From contig NC_020170.2 in NCBI RefSeq assembly GCF_000224145.3, positions 1,917,589-1,981,588 on the forward strand: a DNA stretch of 64,000 nucleotides, written 5' to 3'. A program made the translations under genes and the position numbers. Positions 60,146 through 64,000 of the stretch are shown here, in pieces. The stretch's first letter is position 1. The number at the start of each line of letters is the position of its first letter. This DNA is from Ciona intestinalis. Lineage: Eukaryota > Chordata > Ascidiacea > Phlebobranchia > Cionidae. The notes beneath the pieces were generated by a model. The model was given only the letters and a program-made list of their open reading frames with translations. It did no database searches and was not told the origin of the DNA.

Positions 60146-61494
60146 TAGGAAATGTCGACCTGAATTTGTTATTCGAATGATTTTGATTAATGGTATGTGC
60201 TGCGTATGATAATTATCGTTCAATCTCATAATTACAAGTTAACCTATCCGCCTTTCGCTTCGTGACGTCACGATTACGTAACCAGTAAAAGCAAATCCGA
60301 ACATAGCGAGCATATAAGTAATGACTCGATGTCTGGGGTGTATTATCGTTTTAAAGTGTATGGTAATACAACTTAACAGATAGAGATAACACTTTAATGT
60401 TTTGAATTTCCTGGAAAAAACGAAGTGCGCGGATTGCACGATTTCAAACGTCTACGATGCTTGTATTCAAAATGGAACAGTTTATGGGAGCACTGTGATA
60501 CCTTCGCGTGCGAAGGACAGGGTGATGTAAGTTCGATACGACGTGATAAGAAATCAGCCCGACGGCGTTTATGCGGAAAGGTCGTGCTTATATACGATGT
60601 TCTCGCGGCGTTGGACCTCGACACGACCCCGTGGACTTTTAATTAGGTTTTAAGGATTCACGGCACGTACTTATCGTGTTTCCATCACTCCTTTATAAAT
60701 TGTTCATGCAGCTCTGATCGAATCGGCGTGAAAATAGAAGTATACAGTATATGGGGTAAAGGGGACACATGCCAACACGCTAAGGAGAAAATGTTTTGTT
60801 TATGCTAATTTCGTGGCATGTATAGCGTGTTCCACGATATCGGTTGAGTGACTTTAAACACACACGTTCATAATATTTCCAGCTAATCCAAAACCGCGGC
60901 TGTTGGCTTAAAACCAAGGCCTCTGATTAAATCCGACCACAGTTGACAAAATAATTCGTGGCTTAAGGTTTTTAAGTACAAGAAAATCAAATAAGTAAAG
61001 ATGTGCTTTTATATTTGTCAAAAAATCGTGTTGTGACCTTGAAGGCCAAAAACGTTAAAAATTAGCACACTTTAAATTTCTTATTATTTATTGTAAAATG
61101 TTATTTCTGGTTAAACAGTTTTTGCAATTCGCTATTTTTTATTTCATGTGAGGTATTACTGCTTTTCTTAATTTTTTATAACGTTAAATTTGAAATTTCA
61201 GAATTCAGTCACTCTGTTATTTCGAAAATGAATCTTATAAAAACAAAACTCGCGCTTTTATGATCTTTATTATCCCATGATTACCCCAAAATACATGAAA
61301 TTCCTAATATGAAAACAAGGTTACGTAAAATGCAATGGCGTGGTTCATATATGTCAACAACATGTCTCTGGTTCCGTCTGTTTGGGGTTTATAATGACGT
61401 TAGTGTTATGTAAGCCTCGATCATCTGTTTTGATTGTGGTTCGTTATTCAATGCCCCAATTAAGCGTATACACGTGCTTTCGTTTAAAAGTGCG

Positions 61495-61885
61495 TGGTAG
61501 GGTGGAAATTGTTTTCATTCTCTTTTTTTGTCCCGTTTGACAGTAAACACGGAATAATAAGACAACTACAGTATAGGGTGGGCGAAGATGGGACACCTTT
61601 TCATGCTATTTTTTCGTATAATTTGGTAGTAAACAAAGAACATTCAAAGAATTATAAAGCCGTATCCTCACGACATCCATAAACCGTTGTTAATTGTTTA
61701 AAACACGATCAGCGCATTTTGATAATATGTGCTAAAGGTATCCCATCTTTTCCCACCCTTCTATATATAACCGCAGCCCAGCGACTGTAAAATAGCCTGC
61801 TTGGTAATTGTTAAAAACACGATCAGCAAATACGTTTTTTAGGTTCAGAAAATATATGGATTTATCTTACCCAAAGTACTATATA
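61495..61885 (+). mobile_element. MITE inserted into an older MITE
   Basis: Outer element: left part 61495-61560 (GTAGGGTGGAAATTG, then TTTGACAGTAAACACGG) and right part about 61793-61885 (AACACGATCAGCAAATACG, then TTTATCTTACCCAAAGTACT). Between them lies a nearly intact younger element, 61571-61766 (GTATAGGGTGGGCGAAGATG at the left, CCCATCTTTTCCCACCCTTC at the right). Confidence 0.65.
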
Positions 61886-63347
61886 TATATCTTTCATTTG
61901 TACTATGCTGGAATAAGGGTTTTTAGGGGTAAAGAAAACGCAAATAAAGCTATTTGCATAAAAGCTATTAATAATTCGACGTACAATATTATTTTTCATC
62001 CATTTATACCGGAATATTGAAATAGAAATCCCACCATTATATACTGGACGTGATATTTCTTTGGGTGTTCTCAGCATGACGAAAATACAGACTGGTTTCC
62101 CTCAAAATACGTTTACACCCATTTTGGTGTGTTTTTTTTTTCAAATCATAATACTGCGCCCAAAATTACTTTGTCCTAAACAAAAACGTCAAGACAAAAT
62201 GTTCATACAAAAATCCCCTAAAATTTTGGGTTAAAAAGTTCATGTAAAATCCCTTCACAATCCCGGGTTAAAACTTGTAATTTTGTGGTCCGCCTATATT
62301 AGCTTGACTTAAACATAATAATATGTTGAACATGTCGTAATCATCTTGTCTTGTGTGTTGTCGGTTTAGTTTTCTTGGAAAAACGTTCACAAAAAAACAA
62401 GCGCCGATATGGATTTATATAATCTGTGGTGGTTTTGTAGGGGGGTTAAACAAGTATATGTTTTGATTGTTGGCATGTATTACATACATGTGTATTCTCC
62501 TTAATCTAAATATAATGGGGTTCCTAGAACTGTTGTCACTTTTATCCCAAATGCATTGATTTAACCTTTGATCCCGGAGGAGGCATTGGAACATGAACGT
62601 TAAGGAATTTGGTCGAAGTTGAGTAGGACAGGCAAGGTGTGTGGACACAAATTAGCAAAAATTATGTTTTGGAGAGTTTGCTGGCAAAAAAAGATTTTAA
62701 CGCATTTTTTTCCTTTTTCGGATCTAACTCAACGACCACACGCGACCCTGAGCCGTTGATTGAGTGGAAATTGCCAGATTGCGGATAAATTATGTCATCG
62801 GGCCGTGACTTGGCATAAAGGGTGAAGCGGGCTTTATACGACACCCGGTATTTCCGACGTAATGTATATTTTCATTGCTGCGTATTTATTTTTTTGAAGT
62901 TAAGCCTCTATACTACATTCCGCGTGCAGTTGCGTGCCGGTGAAAACTTCCCAAGCAAAACTGACCGCAATTTCCCCAACGTCAGTGGCTACACTGTAAT
63001 GTCACACACCGTGACAAAACTGGTTTAGACTCACGCAACATTCAGTCACGATCTAAGGCTTGGCTGACTAGTGTCGCTAAATTTGACGTGTTTAGTTTTT
63101 GGTCTAATATGGAGCAAGTGCCATGAACGCGGTTTATGGAGACGGATACGACTTGCTGTTTTATTGGTGTTTGTTGTGTGACTATAATGTTGTGTTATGG
63201 TATAAATATGGGCTGTGATCACAGTGTTTAAAATTCGCATTTTGCAGCGAGCTGCTATTATGTGCATTTAGGCTTACCAAAAACGGGCAGTTTTTCAGAA
63301 TGTTACACATACATGAAAAAACATACTAATATCACAGTATTTTGAGA

Positions 63348-63538
63348 TATAGTAGGGTGGGGGAAGATGGGATACCTTTTTATTTTATTTGCTCGTCGGT
63401 AGTGAACAAAGAATATGCAAAGAATTATAAAACCGTATGCTCACGACTCCCATAGACCGCTTTTAATTGTTTAAAACACAATTAGGATGTTTGAATACAA
63501 TGTACTAAAGATGTCTCGTCTTCCCCCACCCTACTGTA
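63348..63538 (+). mobile_element. MITE, full-length
   Basis: TATAGTAGGGTGGGGGAAGA at the left and TCTTCCCCCACCCTACTGTA at the right, almost perfect inverted repeats; interior CTCACGACTCCCATAGACCG and TTGTTTAAAACACAATTAGG. One of the best copies for deriving the consensus. Confidence 0.85.
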
Positions 63539-64000
63539 TGTTGCTTTAAAGCTAGAAATCATTTAGCGGAAAACCGCAACTTTAGGCTTTGACAAAAATA
63601 AGAAACTAATTATAACAAATGACAAAAACTTTAGCAGAAAAACTCAGCCGACCATATAAGGTGCAAGTATTGCATGTAGCTTGACGAAATTATCGTGTCT
63701 TACTCGCGTATGTAGCTGTATGTGTTTGTGTGCAGATCGCATGCGATACGCCCTCTGCTTATCTCATGTAATATAAACAAGCCGGGCTCGTTGGCTAATT
63801 TTATGAATGGGACCTATTGTTCAGCGCGGCTTTAACGCGTATGGTGCGGCCGGGAATAATAGGTTTCGAAACATCGTTCGACCTTTGTTTTGTACTGCGC
63901 AAACCTAATACCGTCATAACCTATGCTGACCTACGCAACAGTTGGCATTATTGCGTGGTTTTCAGCAATTACGAAAGACACGAAATACATCATTTTATTA

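Larger units (their letters stand above)
58100..64000. other. gene-poor region
   Basis: I find no ORF with recognisable protein similarity or a consistent exon chain on either strand. Contents: a SINE tail fragment at about 58632-58680 (ATTCTCGCGTGGCGGGGC), a MITE fragment at 60010-60145, nested MITEs at 61495-61885 and a full MITE at 63348-63538. Stretches near 59380-59560, 60430-60640 and 63650-63960 are relatively CpG-rich and may be regulatory or the start of another gene. Confidence 0.5.

Noticed and set aside
60394..60646. Overlapping ORFs on both strands, Arg-rich
   Set aside because: Both frames are open because the stretch is stop-poor and CpG-rich; no conserved motif or splice chain.
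62662..62844. 60-codon minus-strand ORF in the gene-poor tail
   Set aside because: No flanking exons or domain recognised; the Lys-rich part comes from a T-rich run.

Overview
The window reads as a compact, AT-rich animal genome: short introns with GT-AG ends, many short exons, gene spacing of a few hundred bases to a few kilobases, and many small dispersed repeats. Protein similarity recalled from memory, the gene set, and the two repeat types (a tRNA-headed SINE-like element and a terminal-inverted-repeat MITE beginning TATAGTAGGGTGGG) fit a tunicate, most likely a Ciona species. That assignment is inference. Two runs of 50 N show it is an assembled scaffold.

Layout, left to right. (1) 1-1276, minus: 5' part of malonyl-CoA decarboxylase, cut by the window edge, head to head with (2) 1602-19832, plus: EEA1, an early-endosome tether with an N-terminal C2H2 zinc finger, a very long coiled coil over about 32 exons and a C-terminal FYVE finger. 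An internal block of three exons is present twice around an assembly gap. (3) 20619-20762, plus: U4 snRNA gene. (4) 21552-25830, plus: SEC61A, the translocon channel, 11 exons, 476 aa. (5) 27223-30753, minus: a secreted type-3 copper protein, 557 aa in 10 exons that close perfectly in frame: signal peptide, EGF-like Cys-rich segment, thrombospondin type-1 repeat, and a mollusc-hemocyanin-like tyrosinase domain with all six copper histidines. (6) 33256-38765, plus: RS-rich nuclear protein with matrin-type zinc finger and SAP domain, with possible alternative 3' exons to 40617. (7) 41783-42859, minus: intronless BNIP2/caytaxin-like BCH-domain gene, head to head with (8) 43665-50198, plus: centriolar WD40 protein POC1. 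(9) 53075-57668, plus: MAP-kinase phosphatase of the DUSP6/7/9 type. (10) About 58.1-64 kb: no gene recognised, only dispersed repeats.

These genes do not form a pathway. They are mostly housekeeping genes (lipid metabolism, endosome fusion, splicing, secretion, centrioles) plus one signalling phosphatase and one secreted copper protein. The two close head-to-head pairs (MLYCD/EEA1 and BCH/POC1) probably share promoter regions. The most unusual items are the hemocyanin-like copper protein with EGF and TSP1 modules, the near-perfect palindrome next to a TATA box in front of it, and the duplicated EEA1 exon block, which as assembled cannot be spliced in frame.
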